Shown here piece by piece: positions 6,550 to 13,858 of a DNA stretch of 15,247 nucleotides; positions within the stretch are counted from its first letter, which is position 1; each line of letters starts with the position of its first letter. The position numbers were made by a program, and so were the translations under genes. The notes beneath the pieces were generated by a model. That model made no database searches and was not told the origin of the DNA. It saw nothing but the letters and a program-made list of their open reading frames with translations. The stretch comes from Candidatus Zixiibacteriota bacterium (lineage in GTDB: Bacteria > Zixibacteria > MSB-5A5 > CAIYYT01), in assembly GCA_026397575.1 (NCBI GenBank), contig JAPLUP010000366.1, forward strand, positions 1-15,247, written 5' to 3'.

Positions 6550-7418
6550 CTGAAGGCAAGTTGGATGACCCGGTTATCACCGAGCATATCCACACCTGTG
6601 CTGCATGTGCCAAGCTGGCAGTTGCCGATCGGCAGTTAAGCCGTTTGCTGCACGAAGCGGTCAACGCCGAGACGGCTCCTACTACGCCGATTGGCATTGT
6701 CAGGCAGCGCATCGAAACCATCGCGGCTGGAGGTCAACGAAAGGACAGCATAATCATGTCAAACATTTTCACTCAGTTTCGTATTCATCCCCGTCTCGGG
6801 TGGAGTTTGGCCCTGGCAGTGGCACTCTTTTTGTTCGTGTCGCTGGTGCCATTTTCATATCAGCGGATTGCCGGTTACGATAGCACGGTCGCTTTCAATT
6901 CGCCGGTCAAGATTGCGCCCGAGCATCTTAAGAACGCACTGGGAGCAATCGGGCAAGCCGGTGTCAAGGTTGGTTTGGAACTGACCGATGCCGGGTCGGT
7001 CTTTCATCTGAAGGGGCTCCCATCGCAGCTGGCCGCCCGCCAGGCAGTGGCGGTCATCAATTCGTTGGCAGGCATCAAGGGTGAATCGCACATCACGCCG
7101 GTCTACGAGACTATTTCTGCCAGTCTCTATGCCCAGGCACGCGATCGGTTCGTCACTATCGAAATCGACGGCGCCGGTAAATCGGACGCTGAGTTGGAAA
7201 GCGAAATCACATCGAAGTTGACCGAGGCAGGACTGACTGCGGATCAGGTTAGCGTCACCACAGGCAGCGATGGCTACAGAGAGATCAACATCAGTGCCAG
7301 CCGCAATAATGCAGAAGTCGGCGATTCGGCACAGATTCATTTGAAAGTTAACGGTGACTCCAAGGTTGGGTTCAATATGCTGTCCCCTGAGGACACCAAG
7401 AACATGACGGAAGGTTGA
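6519..7418 (+). CDS. Transmembrane zinc-binding anti-sigma factor with a large sensor domain
   Basis: The product has 299 residues. The N-terminus has the zinc-associated anti-sigma signature: Cys3, then HIHTCAAC giving HX3CX2C (His23, Cys27, Cys30). One transmembrane helix follows at about 93-112 (WSLALAVALFLFVSLVP), so residues from about 113 to 299 should face the periplasm. That domain has alternating strands and helices with two stretches resembling ferredoxin-like or secretin-type repeats (KIAPEHLKNALGAIGQAGVK; SEITSKLTEAGLTADQV); I do not recognise it. GAGGT lies 6 nt before the ATG. The gene overlaps the sigma gene by 31 nt and is followed by a strong terminator, so the pair forms a two-gene operon. 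The signal sensed is not evident. Confidence 0.88.
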   Translation: MRCDEARKRMTEGKLDDPVITEHIHTCAACAKLAVADRQLSRLLHEAVNAETAPTTPIGIVRQRIETIAAGGQRKDSIIMSNIFTQFRIHPRLGWSLALAVALFLFVSLVPFSYQRIAGYDSTVAFNSPVKIAPEHLKNALGAIGQAGVKVGLELTDAGSVFHLKGLPSQLAARQAVAVINSLAGIKGESHITPVYETISASLYAQARDRFVTIEIDGAGKSDAELESEITSKLTEAGLTADQVSVTTGSDGYREINISASRNNAEVGDSAQIHLKVNGDSKVGFNMLSPEDTKNMTEG

Positions 7419-7493
7419 AGTGAAGGCGCACAAATAGACCTGTCTCGGAACGCGCTTGGCTATTGCAGGCGCGAAATTCTCGGTGAAATCAAT

Positions 7494-7527
7494 GATCAGG
7501 CGCTCTCATGAGCGCCTGATCTGTTTT
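7494..7527 (+). terminator. Strong rho-independent terminator after the sigma/anti-sigma operon
   Basis: A perfect 12-bp stem, GATCAGGCGCTC (7494-7505) with GAGCGCCTGATC (7510-7521), has a TCAT loop and is followed by TGTTTTC. It lies 75 nt after the anti-sigma stop and separates that operon from the pgsA operon. Confidence 0.88.
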
Positions 7528-7565
7528 CAACACGCGATTCACGTCCTATCGACAGCGTTTAAGAG

Positions 7566-7594
7566 TTGACCCAAAGCGGTGCAGGTGGTACATT
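7566..7594 (+). promoter_or_regulatory. Promoter of the pgsA operon
   Basis: TTGACC (7566-7571, 5/6) and TACATT (7589-7594, 4/6) are separated by exactly 17 nt. The predicted start at about 7601 falls at the left end of the inverted-repeat element, so the element would form the transcript leader. A further 8-bp palindrome, ACATTCCC/GGGAATGT, spans 7590-7611. Confidence 0.55.
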
Positions 7595-7601
7595 CCCCCA
7601 G

Positions 7602-7734
7602 TTGGGAATGTTGAAAAAGTCATTCGAATGCGCCGGCAGGAATCCTTTCCTGCCGGATCATCAAGCCAGTCGAGGTCGTCAGGAAAGGATTCCTGACGAC
7701 GCCCGAAGAATCGTGGTTCTTTCAACACTCCCAA
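7602..7734. repeat. 133-bp inverted-repeat element (MITE- or BIME-like) in the pgsA leader
   Basis: The ends are 15-bp inverted repeats, TTGGGAATGTTGAAA (7602-7616) and the complement of TTGGGAGTGTTGAAA (7720-7734), with one mismatch. Inside are two strong hairpins: CCGGCAGGAA/TTCCTGCCGG with loop TCCT (7633-7656), and GTCGTCAGGAA/TTCCTGACGAC with loop AGGA (7675-7700). Their 16-bp cores are exact reverse complements of each other, so the whole element is an imperfect long palindrome. No coding frame is seen. It ends 4 bp before the ribosome site of pgsA. Confidence 0.75.
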
Positions 7735-7747
7735 TCGCGGGAGGAAC

Positions 7748-8335
7748 TTGAATCTACCCAACGCCCTGACACTCTTAAGGATTGCCCTTTCACCTATCTT
7801 CATGGGGCTGTTCATCATCGACAATCTCTGGACCCGGTTCTGGGCGATGGTGATCTTTATCATCGCGGCGTTGACCGATCTCTATGATGGCTACTATGCT
7901 CGCAAGTATGGCATTACCACCAGCTTCGGCAAGTTCGTCGACCCGCTGGCAGACAAGATTTTGGTGTCAGTAGCTTTCGCCTCCTTCGTGACGCTCGGAT
8001 ATGTAGCCATGTGGATGGTGCTTGCAATCATCATTCGCGAGTTTCTGATCACTGGGTTGCGTTCGCTGGCGGCATACAAGGGCGTCGTGATCGTGCCAAC
8101 CCGTTGGGCCAAGATCAAGACGTTTATGCAGATGACCGCCATCGTCGTAATTCTCCTCTTGATCAATCTCAAAACCTTCGCCAAACCGATCGGCATCGAC
8201 ATGCCCTGGCTTGCATCAGCGCAAACCGCTGAGTTTATCAAATGGATGATGCTAGTGACCGTCATGGTGACATGGGGTACTGCCATTGACTATCTGGTCA
8301 AGAGTTATTATCTTCTCAAAAACGCATTGAAGTAA
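7748..8335 (+). CDS. pgsA: CDP-diacylglycerol--glycerol-3-phosphate 3-phosphatidyltransferase
   Basis: The product has 195 residues and is an integral membrane enzyme. It joins CDP-diacylglycerol and glycerol 3-phosphate to give phosphatidylglycerol phosphate. The family signature Dx2DGx2ARx8Gx3Dx3D is complete (Asp44, Asp47, Gly48, Ala51, Arg52, Gly61, Asp65, Asp69). Several hydrophobic helices follow, for example in the segments 70-95, 135-150 and 168-185. The start is TTG at 7748 with an excellent GGGAGG 3 nt upstream (7739-7744). The N-terminus NLPNALTLLRI is standard for PgsA, which confirms the start. It is the first gene of a run pgsA-pgpA-cinA-thpR with very short gaps or overlaps. 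The inverted-repeat element lies in its leader. Confidence 0.95.
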   Translation: MNLPNALTLLRIALSPIFMGLFIIDNLWTRFWAMVIFIIAALTDLYDGYYARKYGITTSFGKFVDPLADKILVSVAFASFVTLGYVAMWMVLAIIIREFLITGLRSLAAYKGVVIVPTRWAKIKTFMQMTAIVVILLLINLKTFAKPIGIDMPWLASAQTAEFIKWMMLVTVMVTWGTAIDYLVKSYYLLKNALK

Positions 8336-8340
8336 CGCCT

Positions 8341-8796
8341 TTGAAAAAAACACTGATCAAAATTTTCGCAACCGGCTTCGGCTTTGGATTGTCGCCGCTA
8401 ATTCCCGGCACAACCGGCACGATTCCCGGCGTGGTTATCGCCTGGTTTCTGTTTCCCTACGGTTGGTGGCCGGCTGTGGCCATGACGTTGGTTGCGCTGG
8501 CCGGCGGTGTCTGGCTGGCAGGTGAAGCCGAAAACTACTATGGCCATGACGGCAAACCAATCGTTATCGACGAGATCGCCTGCATCATGTTGTCATATCT
8601 CTGGGTGCCGCATCAGGTCAATTACTATATAATCGGTTTCGTGCTGTTTCGGCTGCTCGATATCTGGAAACCATATCCGGCGCGCCAATGGGAGAGTCTG
8701 CCGCGCGGTTGGGGTGTGATGGGGGATGATTTCGCCATTGGTGTATACACCAACGTCTTCCTGCAAATGCTGGTGCTGTTCAGGATCGGGATGTGA
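8341..8796 (+). CDS. pgpA: Phosphatidylglycerophosphatase A
   Basis: The product has 151 residues, the size of PgpA. It removes the phosphate from phosphatidylglycerol phosphate, the step after PgsA. Conserved PgpA blocks are present in order: PGTTGTIPG (22-30), VIDEIACI with Asp77 and Glu78, FRLLDIWKPYPARQWESL with Asp107, and GVMGDDFAIGVYTN (125-138). The start is TTG at 8341, 5 nt after the pgsA stop, with no strong ribosome site, so translation is probably coupled to pgsA. The last codons overlap cinA by 4 nt (ATGTGA arrangement). The hydrophobic segments around 30-60 and 92-106 fit a membrane protein. Confidence 0.93.
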   Translation: MKKTLIKIFATGFGFGLSPLIPGTTGTIPGVVIAWFLFPYGWWPAVAMTLVALAGGVWLAGEAENYYGHDGKPIVIDEIACIMLSYLWVPHQVNYYIIGFVLFRLLDIWKPYPARQWESLPRGWGVMGDDFAIGVYTNVFLQMLVLFRIGM

Positions 8797-10031
8797 ACGC
8801 AGAAATCATTACTATCGGCGAGGAGATCATCTCCGGCCATACGCTCGACACCAATTCGGCCTACATCGCCAACAAGCTGTCCGAAATCGGCATTGCGGTG
8901 CGGTATCGAGTCTCGGTCGGTGATCGTGTGGAGGACATCGAGGAAGCCATCCTCGCGGCATGGAACCGTTCGGCTGTGACCATCGCCACCGGCGGCCTGG
9001 GTCCCACTACGGATGATATCACGAAGAAAGCGATCTGTAATGCCTTCGAGCGCAAGCTGGTATTTCACGATGACTTGCTGAAGCTGCTGGAAAACCGGTT
9101 TCGCAGCCTCCATCGCAAGTTGCCCGCAATCGCACAAAATCAAGCGTTGCAGCCCCAGGGAGCGGATCTACTTGACAATCCCATTGGCTCGGCGCCGGGA
9201 ATTCTCTTTCAGGAAGACGAACGCTGTTTTATCTCACTGCCGGGTGTGCCCTCCGAGATGGAAGCGATCGTAAACCAGTCGGTGTTGCCGCTCTTACTCA
9301 AGCGACAGGGACGCAGACACATTGAGATTCGCCGTATCCGCACGACCGGTATCACCGAGTCGGAGCTTTCCGAAGCGATTGCCGATCTGGAACCGACGTC
9401 AGATCATTTTCGACTGGCCTACCTCCCCGGTTATCAGGGGGTCGACTTGCGCCTTGTCTGTCGTGCCAGCGAGGAAGCGGAAGCAAAAGCCGAAGTGGAC
9501 AAGTTGGCGGAAGCGATTGTCGGGCGAGTTGGTGCGTTCATCTACACTATTGGTGACCAATCGATTTCGGAAGTTGTCGGTTCTCTGTTGACGGCGGCCG
9601 GCAAAACGGTGGTGACGGCGGAATCATGCACCGGGGGTTTAGTTGCCAAGATGCTAACTGATGTTTCCGGCAGTTCGAGCTATTTCCTCGGGTCGGTAGT
9701 CGCCTATTCCAATGACGTCAAACACGATGTGCTCAAGGTACCGACAGAATTGTTGCAGGCGTACGGGGCAGTCAGCGCCCAAGTTGCGGAAGCTATGGCC
9801 GCCGGTATCAGAAACGTAATCGGCGCTGACTACGGGCTGTCATTGACCGGAGTTGCCGGGCCGACCGGTGGCACAGCGGAAAAGCCGGTAGGATTGGTCT
9901 ATATCGGCTGCGCGCAGGCAGGTGGCATCATGTCGAAGAAGATCAACCTCTTCGGTACGCGACAACGTGTCCGTGAGCGCAGCGCGACCATGGCGTTGGA
10001 TATACTTCGCAAAACTATCATAGGTAGGTGA
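8793..10031 (+). CDS. cinA: CinA: MoCF-like domain plus nicotinamide-nucleotide amidohydrolase domain
   Basis: The product has 412 residues, full length for the two-domain CinA. The N-terminal half is the MoeA/MogA-like domain: IITIGEEIISGHTLDTNSAY and TGGLGPTTDD (66-75), which in characterised homologues binds nucleotide and hydrolyses ADP-ribose. The C-terminal domain (about 255-412) is the PncC-type NMN deamidase: VVTAESCTGGLVAKML (ESCTGG at 277-282) and LTGVAGPTGG (351-360). Together they recycle pyridine nucleotides. The start is GTG at 8793, overlapping the pgpA stop by 4 nt, so the genes are translationally coupled. CinA next to pgpA and recA is a recurrent bacterial neighbourhood. Confidence 0.95.
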   Translation: MNAEIITIGEEIISGHTLDTNSAYIANKLSEIGIAVRYRVSVGDRVEDIEEAILAAWNRSAVTIATGGLGPTTDDITKKAICNAFERKLVFHDDLLKLLENRFRSLHRKLPAIAQNQALQPQGADLLDNPIGSAPGILFQEDERCFISLPGVPSEMEAIVNQSVLPLLLKRQGRRHIEIRRIRTTGITESELSEAIADLEPTSDHFRLAYLPGYQGVDLRLVCRASEEAEAKAEVDKLAEAIVGRVGAFIYTIGDQSISEVVGSLLTAAGKTVVTAESCTGGLVAKMLTDVSGSSSYFLGSVVAYSNDVKHDVLKVPTELLQAYGAVSAQVAEAMAAGIRNVIGADYGLSLTGVAGPTGGTAEKPVGLVYIGCAQAGGIMSKKINLFGTRQRVRERSATMALDILRKTIIGR

Positions 10032-10033
10032 CA

Positions 10034-10585
10034 ATGCGACTATTTATAGCAGCCAAAATTTCGGATACCGTTCGCAATGAACTGACGGAATTCGTCGATC
10101 AGTTTCTGCAATTTCCGGGCAAAGTCAAATGGGTCGAACCACAGAATATACATTTGACCCTGAAGTTCCTTGGCGAAACCGACTCCAAACTGCTCGATAA
10201 AGTCAAATTCGCGACAGCAGCGGCGGCAAAGGGGCTCGGCGCGTTTGACATCACACTTTCCGGCTGCGGGGCATTTCCCAATCTCAGGGCGCCAAAGGTA
10301 TTCTGGGTCGGCATTGTCGACGATAAAATGCGATTGCGCACTTTGGCACAGCAAATTGATTCCAATATGGTCGAACTCGGGTACGAGCGGGAAAGCCGCC
10401 CGTTTTCGCCGCATCTGACATTGGGGAGGGTAAAAGAGCCGGAACGGTTGGAGTTGATTAAAGATGCATTCGGCATGGCCAAGTTCCCGCCGCAACCGCT
10501 TGCGGTCAAGGCGATCTATCTGATCGAATCGCGCTTGCGGCCGAGCGGACCGGTTTATACGGATGTAACAGAATTTCCGCTGTAG
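10034..10585 (+). CDS. thpR: RNA 2',3'-cyclic phosphodiesterase (2H family)
   Basis: The product has 183 residues, the usual size. Both HxT motifs of the 2H phosphoesterase fold are intact: HLTLKFLG with His40 and HLTLGRVK with His127. The opening MRLFIAAKIS and the segment KWVEPQNIHLTLKFLG are typical. Family members open 2',3'-cyclic phosphates on RNA, and some ligate tRNA halves. A GTG at 10028 overlaps the cinA stop and is in frame, but the ATG at 10034 gives the conserved N-terminus and has AGGTG close by, so it is preferred. The distance to cinA is 2 nt, so it belongs to the pgsA operon. Confidence 0.93.
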   Translation: MRLFIAAKISDTVRNELTEFVDQFLQFPGKVKWVEPQNIHLTLKFLGETDSKLLDKVKFATAAAAKGLGAFDITLSGCGAFPNLRAPKVFWVGIVDDKMRLRTLAQQIDSNMVELGYERESRPFSPHLTLGRVKEPERLELIKDAFGMAKFPPQPLAVKAIYLIESRLRPSGPVYTDVTEFPL

Positions 10586-10610
10586 TTTTCAGCGACGTTC
10601 ATGGTCAATT

Positions 10611-10634
10611 GTAGGGGCATGGCGCGCCGTGCCC
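10611..10634 (+). repeat. GTAG-type REP palindrome between thpR and recA
   Basis: GTAG (10611-10614) is followed by stem GGGCATGG (10615-10622), loop CGCG and CCGTGCCC (10627-10634), with one T-G wobble. It shares GTAGGGGCA and the closing GTGCCC with the copy at 5881-5904, so the two belong to one REP subfamily. Confidence 0.75.
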
Positions 10635-10646
10635 AAGTTGGCTTGA

Positions 10647-10679
10647 GTCGCGACCGGCAAACGACGAACATGTCGCGAC
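10647..10679. promoter_or_regulatory. Paired GTCGCGAC palindromes upstream of recA
   Basis: The 8-bp palindrome GTCGCGAC occurs at 10647-10654 and 10672-10679, 25 bp apart and 43 bp before the recA start. The sites could be an operator (an SOS-type repressor of this lineage) or could pair as a stem. No known LexA box is recognisable here. Confidence 0.25.
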
Positions 10680-10721
10680 GTTAAGAAAGAAAATCAAAAC
10701 ACGATTGTGAGGTAAACATAC

Positions 10722-11562
10722 ATGGCACAGACTGACGGCAAACAGAAGGCATTGGATGCGGCGTTGTCGCAGATTGAAAAACAATTTGGCAAGGGGTCGA
10801 TTATGCGACTGGGAGCATTCGACACCGGCGAACGGATTCCGGTCATCCCCACCGGTTCGATCGCGCTTGATATCGCGCTCGGCACCGGCGGTGTCCCGCG
10901 CGGACGGGTGGTTGAATTGTTCGGGCCCGAATCATCGGGAAAAACCACACTGGCGTTGCATATCATCGCCGAGGCGCAGAAAGCCGGCGGCATTGCGGCG
11001 TTTATCGATGCCGAGCATGCGCTGGATGCCTCCTATGCCCGCGCATTGGGAGTCGATATCGACAACTTGCTGCTAAGCCAGCCCGACACCGGCGAGCAGG
11101 CGCTGGAAATCACCGAAACCTTGGTGCGCTCCGGCGCGATTGATTGTATCGTGATCGACTCGGTGGCGGCCTTGGTTCCGCGCGCGGAAATCGACGGCGA
11201 AATGGGGGATCAGCACATGGGACTGCAGGCGCGACTGATGTCGCAAGCGCTGCGCAAACTTACGGGCAGCGTCTCCAAGTCGAGGACTACGGTCATTTTC
11301 ATCAACCAAATTCGCATGAAACTATGAGGGCGAATTGCTTGACCTCGGCACCGTGCACGGATTCATCCAGAAAAGCGGCACCTGGTTTTCGTACGGCGAA
11401 GAACGCATGGGGCAGGGTCGCGAAAACGCCCGCGGGTTCCTGCTGAACAACCCGGAGATCAAAGCGAAGCTGAAAGTGGCGATCTTGGAGAAGGTGGGAT
11501 TGGGGAAGGAAGAGCATAAAGATGCAAGAGAAGCCAAGGAAGGGAAGAAGGAGTTGGGGTAG
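10722..11562 (+). pseudogene. recA: recA with internal deletion and frameshift
   Basis: RecA is the strand-exchange ATPase of recombination and the SOS response. Codons 1-201 (10722-11324) read as a normal RecA core: Walker A GPESSGKT (68-75), DAEHALD, Walker B region [10 protein letters not shown], loop L1 region [12 protein letters not shown], then INQIRMK. A TGA follows at 11325-11327. In another frame, from 11323, the text resumes as [14 protein letters not shown] and continues through GTWFSYGEERMGQGRENARGFL to a Lys/Glu-rich tail ending at 11562. Against a standard RecA, about 71 residues between INQIRMK and the GEL-DLG block are missing, including loop L2 (GNPETTTGGNALKF in most RecAs). 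Neither fragment could work alone. It may be a real lesion or an assembly or sequencing gap. The usual downstream recX is absent. Confidence 0.88.
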
Positions 11563-11898
11563 GTTGACATCCATGTTGTCTCGGCAGAATGAATGCGGAA
11601 TGTCGATAGGGCAGACCTCTCAACCTACTTGGCTGAACAATTCGGAGGCCAGAGAGAAGCCCAAGGTCGCGATTTTGACGTAAATCAGCCTAGTGAAGGA
11701 GGACAGGAGCAAGAAGGAAGAGAAGTTGGGACGGCAAGACGACGAACGGTGTCGATAGAACCGGTGACCTTTCGTAGGAATATCTTGTCAAATTCTTGCA
11801 AGATTTTTGTTGACACCTAAGTTGCTGATATTTAACTAGTTGAAGAACGTTCACTGGATCTATTGAATCTTTCTCTGCTGAACAGCGTAATAAAGTTA
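11563..11898. other. Gene-free stretch after recA
   Basis: No convincing coding frame is seen; the longest open frames lack family features or ribosome sites. The stretch turns AT-rich after about 11775. It holds a weak terminator-like hairpin (ATCTTG 11782-11787 with CAAGAT 11799-11804, then a T run) and a first TTGACA (11810-11815) without a good -10. It may be the left margin of an inserted segment. Confidence 0.4.
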
Positions 11899-11930
11899 TT
11901 GACACAGGTCGATTAGTGGAGTAATACTAT
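11899..11930 (+). promoter_or_regulatory. Promoter of the small-protein/papain-like cassette
   Basis: A perfect TTGACA (11899-11904) is followed by a 17-nt spacer and TAATAC (11922-11927), with TACTAT (11925-11930) as an alternative -10. A small hairpin, GGTTCG/CGAGCC (11932-11946), and GGAGG (11949-11953) follow before the ATG at 11959. Confidence 0.5.
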
Positions 11931-11958
11931 AGGTTCGTATCGAGCCATGGAGGCATTT

Positions 11959-12120
11959 ATGAACGTTGGAAACAATGTGCTTCAACCGCGAAAAGTGAAG
12001 AGCGGCGAGGCAACAGAAATCGCCAATAGAGTCAAGACCAATCAGAAGATTATCAGAAATCAAGCTCGCCGAAGGCTTCGAGTATCCCGCGAGGTCTTGA
12101 ACGCTCGCGTGACTATTTGA
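11959..12120 (+). CDS. Small basic protein of unknown function (53 residues)
   Basis: The frame ATG 11959 to TGA 12120 has a textbook ribosome site (GGAGG, 5-nt spacer) and a promoter 30 nt upstream. The product is strongly basic: it opens MNVGNNVLQPRKVKSGEATE, continues IANRVKTNQKIIRNQ and has an Arg cluster ARRRLRVSREVLNARV. It lacks Cys, Trp, a signal peptide and transmembrane segments. It is probably helical from about residue 18 on. I recognise no family. Its stop is 45 nt before the 527-residue gene, and the shared promoter suggests one operon. Possible roles are a nucleic-acid-binding partner, an accessory or inhibitor of the peptidase-like protein, or its substrate; the sequence does not decide. 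Confidence 0.6.
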   Translation: MNVGNNVLQPRKVKSGEATEIANRVKTNQKIIRNQARRRLRVSREVLNARVTI

Positions 12121-12165
12121 ATTCGACTGCACAATTCCAAAGTCTGAGTTGATTAGGGGGTTGGG

Positions 12166-13749
12166 ATGAATCCCAATCACGAGTTTCTACCCTTTGATCG
12201 CGAGAGCTTCTATAATAGTCTAGCGAACAGCTACTGTAGCGGTAAAGACGTTTCTCTGAAGAATCAGGCAAAGAACCTGTATCGTTATCTTGACTTTCTT
12301 GGCTGCAAATCGCTCTTGGTAGAAAAACAATACGTTGATCACGATTTCATTGACGACTACACAGCATACTATGCCAAGTGTTTTCGCCAATACGATCGCT
12401 TTTGCAAGAGAATCCATTGCTTCCGGGCAACTAAGGATGTGGTTTTCGAGCATTGTCGGCAAATATTCGATCTCTTCCATCTCGCAGAGGAGATTGAGCT
12501 CCGCGGCGCATACTTGGGCTTCGTCATTGCCAGACCATTACCTGACGCAGTCATCGGACGGACCCTGCTTAGTCACTTCGAGGAGGAATGCGATGACAAT
12601 CCAACGCGCCGCCGGCTTTTTCCGTGCGCCCGCGACTATCAACCATACATTGACGGAATGAACCTCCCGATAGAAAGCCTCGCATTTCAAGAACAAGACA
12701 CCGTCTTAGCAGCTTGTGCGACGACAGCGTTGTGGAGCGCCTTTCACAGCCTCTCGCCTGAGAATAGCACTCCCGTCCCAAGTCCAGCTGAGATTACCAG
12801 AAGTGCCACGGGTAGTTTCAGCACAGGCAGGGCGATCCCTTCATCTGGTCTCACTATCCAAGAGATCTGTCAAGCGATTAAGACCATCGGACTTGAGCCG
12901 GAATTGCTTGAGGTAAGACCAGAAACGCCTCTCCTCAGCGCCCTCTACGCCTACGTTGCGGGTGGCATTCCAGCTATTCTCGTACTGCGCGTCGGGGACG
13001 ATTTTCATGCCGTTACGGTTGCTGGATTCAGTCTTGACGAAACTGAGATCTTCGTCAATGAATCAAATCCCCACGCTCAAAATGGCTACGTGGTGAAGAC
13101 TTTCGGATTGAGGATTGAAAAATTCTACGTGCATGATGACCAAGCTGGGCCTTTTTCCCGCCTAGAGCCGAGCGAGACTGACTATTCCAGTACTCCCCAA
13201 GATGAAAGGCCAGAACTGAACCACCTAAAATTCACAGAGACTTATGATCCTGACACGGGCCTCTCGGTGACGTACGAACCTTATGCAGTGATCTTTCCTG
13301 TTTATCACAAGCTGAGAGTTCCTCTGATTAGTGTCATGGAAGGTATTGAATCGTTCCAAGAATTTCTTTCGATTCTACTCGAGACTCCACCGTTACAAGA
13401 TCTGTTCGTTTGGAACATTCGCGTCGCGAAGCTGAACGCCTACAAAAAGGCCATTTTGGAGACCGACTCGCTGTCATCCGGCCAGAGGGGTAGGGCACTT
13501 ATCACTTCAATGCCCAAATACATGTGGCAGTGCGAGTGCTATTGCGGCCCTTTGAAGTTGTTTGAGATACTGATTGATGCGACTGATATGAAGCGATCCT
13601 TCAATTTCCATCACCTCGTCTTCTACAGTACTGAATTCGAGCAAGTGGTCTCAGGGAGTCTGCAAGATGAGACCGTGAGCCAAATCATAGTGGCAACTGG
13701 TAATGAGCACTACCGCGACTTCTTAGAGAAGGCTTTGTCGACAGGCTAG
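12166..13749 (+). CDS. Large protein with papain-like (C39-like) peptidase features
   Basis: The product has 527 residues. A G-rich ribosome site AGGGGG (12155-12160) lies 5 nt before the ATG. No signal peptide or transmembrane segment is seen, so it is probably cytosolic. Three parts can be seen. Residues 1-145 are a mostly helical N-terminal region with a recognition block YLGFVIARPLPDAVIGRTLL (116-135). Residues about 170-330 look like a papain-fold peptidase: a Gln-rich lead-in and nucleophile QDTVLAACATTALW (Cys184), SGLTIQEICQAIKTIGLEPEL, then DDFHAVTVAGF (His281), then EIFVNESN (Asn298) or YVHDDQAGPF (Asp324/325) as the third residue. Residues 355-527 are a C-terminal region with KYMWQCECYCGP and FEILIDATDMKRSF that I cannot assign. 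The family looks like a conserved hypothetical found as an accessory gene. The substrate is unknown. Confidence 0.75.
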   Translation: MNPNHEFLPFDRESFYNSLANSYCSGKDVSLKNQAKNLYRYLDFLGCKSLLVEKQYVDHDFIDDYTAYYAKCFRQYDRFCKRIHCFRATKDVVFEHCRQIFDLFHLAEEIELRGAYLGFVIARPLPDAVIGRTLLSHFEEECDDNPTRRRLFPCARDYQPYIDGMNLPIESLAFQEQDTVLAACATTALWSAFHSLSPENSTPVPSPAEITRSATGSFSTGRAIPSSGLTIQEICQAIKTIGLEPELLEVRPETPLLSALYAYVAGGIPAILVLRVGDDFHAVTVAGFSLDETEIFVNESNPHAQNGYVVKTFGLRIEKFYVHDDQAGPFSRLEPSETDYSSTPQDERPELNHLKFTETYDPDTGLSVTYEPYAVIFPVYHKLRVPLISVMEGIESFQEFLSILLETPPLQDLFVWNIRVAKLNAYKKAILETDSLSSGQRGRALITSMPKYMWQCECYCGPLKLFEILIDATDMKRSFNFHHLVFYSTEFEQVVSGSLQDETVSQIIVATGNEHYRDFLEKALSTG

Positions 13750-13801
13750 AACAGCTCTGTAGCCCACCCAAAGCGTATCGTCGGCTGGGTCCTTCTGCCA
13801 T

Positions 13802-13828
13802 CTTGAAGTGCCAATTTGGCGCCTCAAG
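13802..13828. repeat. Palindromic repeat unit, copy 1
   Basis: Hairpin CTTGA (13802-13806) to TCAAG (13824-13828), with inner stem GTGCCA/TGGCGC and one mismatch. It shares the CAATTTG/CCTCAAGTT layout with the copy 30 bp downstream. It may also act as a terminator for the 527-residue gene, although no T run follows. Confidence 0.5.
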
Positions 13829-13858
13829 TTGCTGTGACAAACAATGGAGTCGTGTTAA

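Noticed and set aside
10582..10595. GTAG containing the thpR stop codon as a further REP.
   Set aside because: Only a 4-bp GCTG/CAGC pairing surrounds it, and no hairpin follows GTAG.
783..10634. The scattered palindromes as a CRISPR array.
   Set aside because: The units are kilobases apart and occur at gene ends; there are no regularly spaced repeats with unique spacers and no cas genes.
11559..11580. GTAG at the stop codon of the recA remnant as a further REP.
   Set aside because: The following bases do not form a hairpin with the 8 bp + 4 nt geometry; only about 4-5 bp can pair around a 2-nt loop.
11593..11820. Open frame of 75 codons downstream of recA as a gene.
   Set aside because: It has no ribosome site, a low-complexity Gly/Gln/Glu/Arg composition, no family resemblance, and overlaps promoter-like and terminator-like sequence.
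13759..13792. GTAG followed by ACCCA/TGGGT as another REP or a terminator.
   Set aside because: The stem is only 5 bp with a 15-nt loop and no T run, so it fits neither the REP geometry nor an intrinsic terminator.
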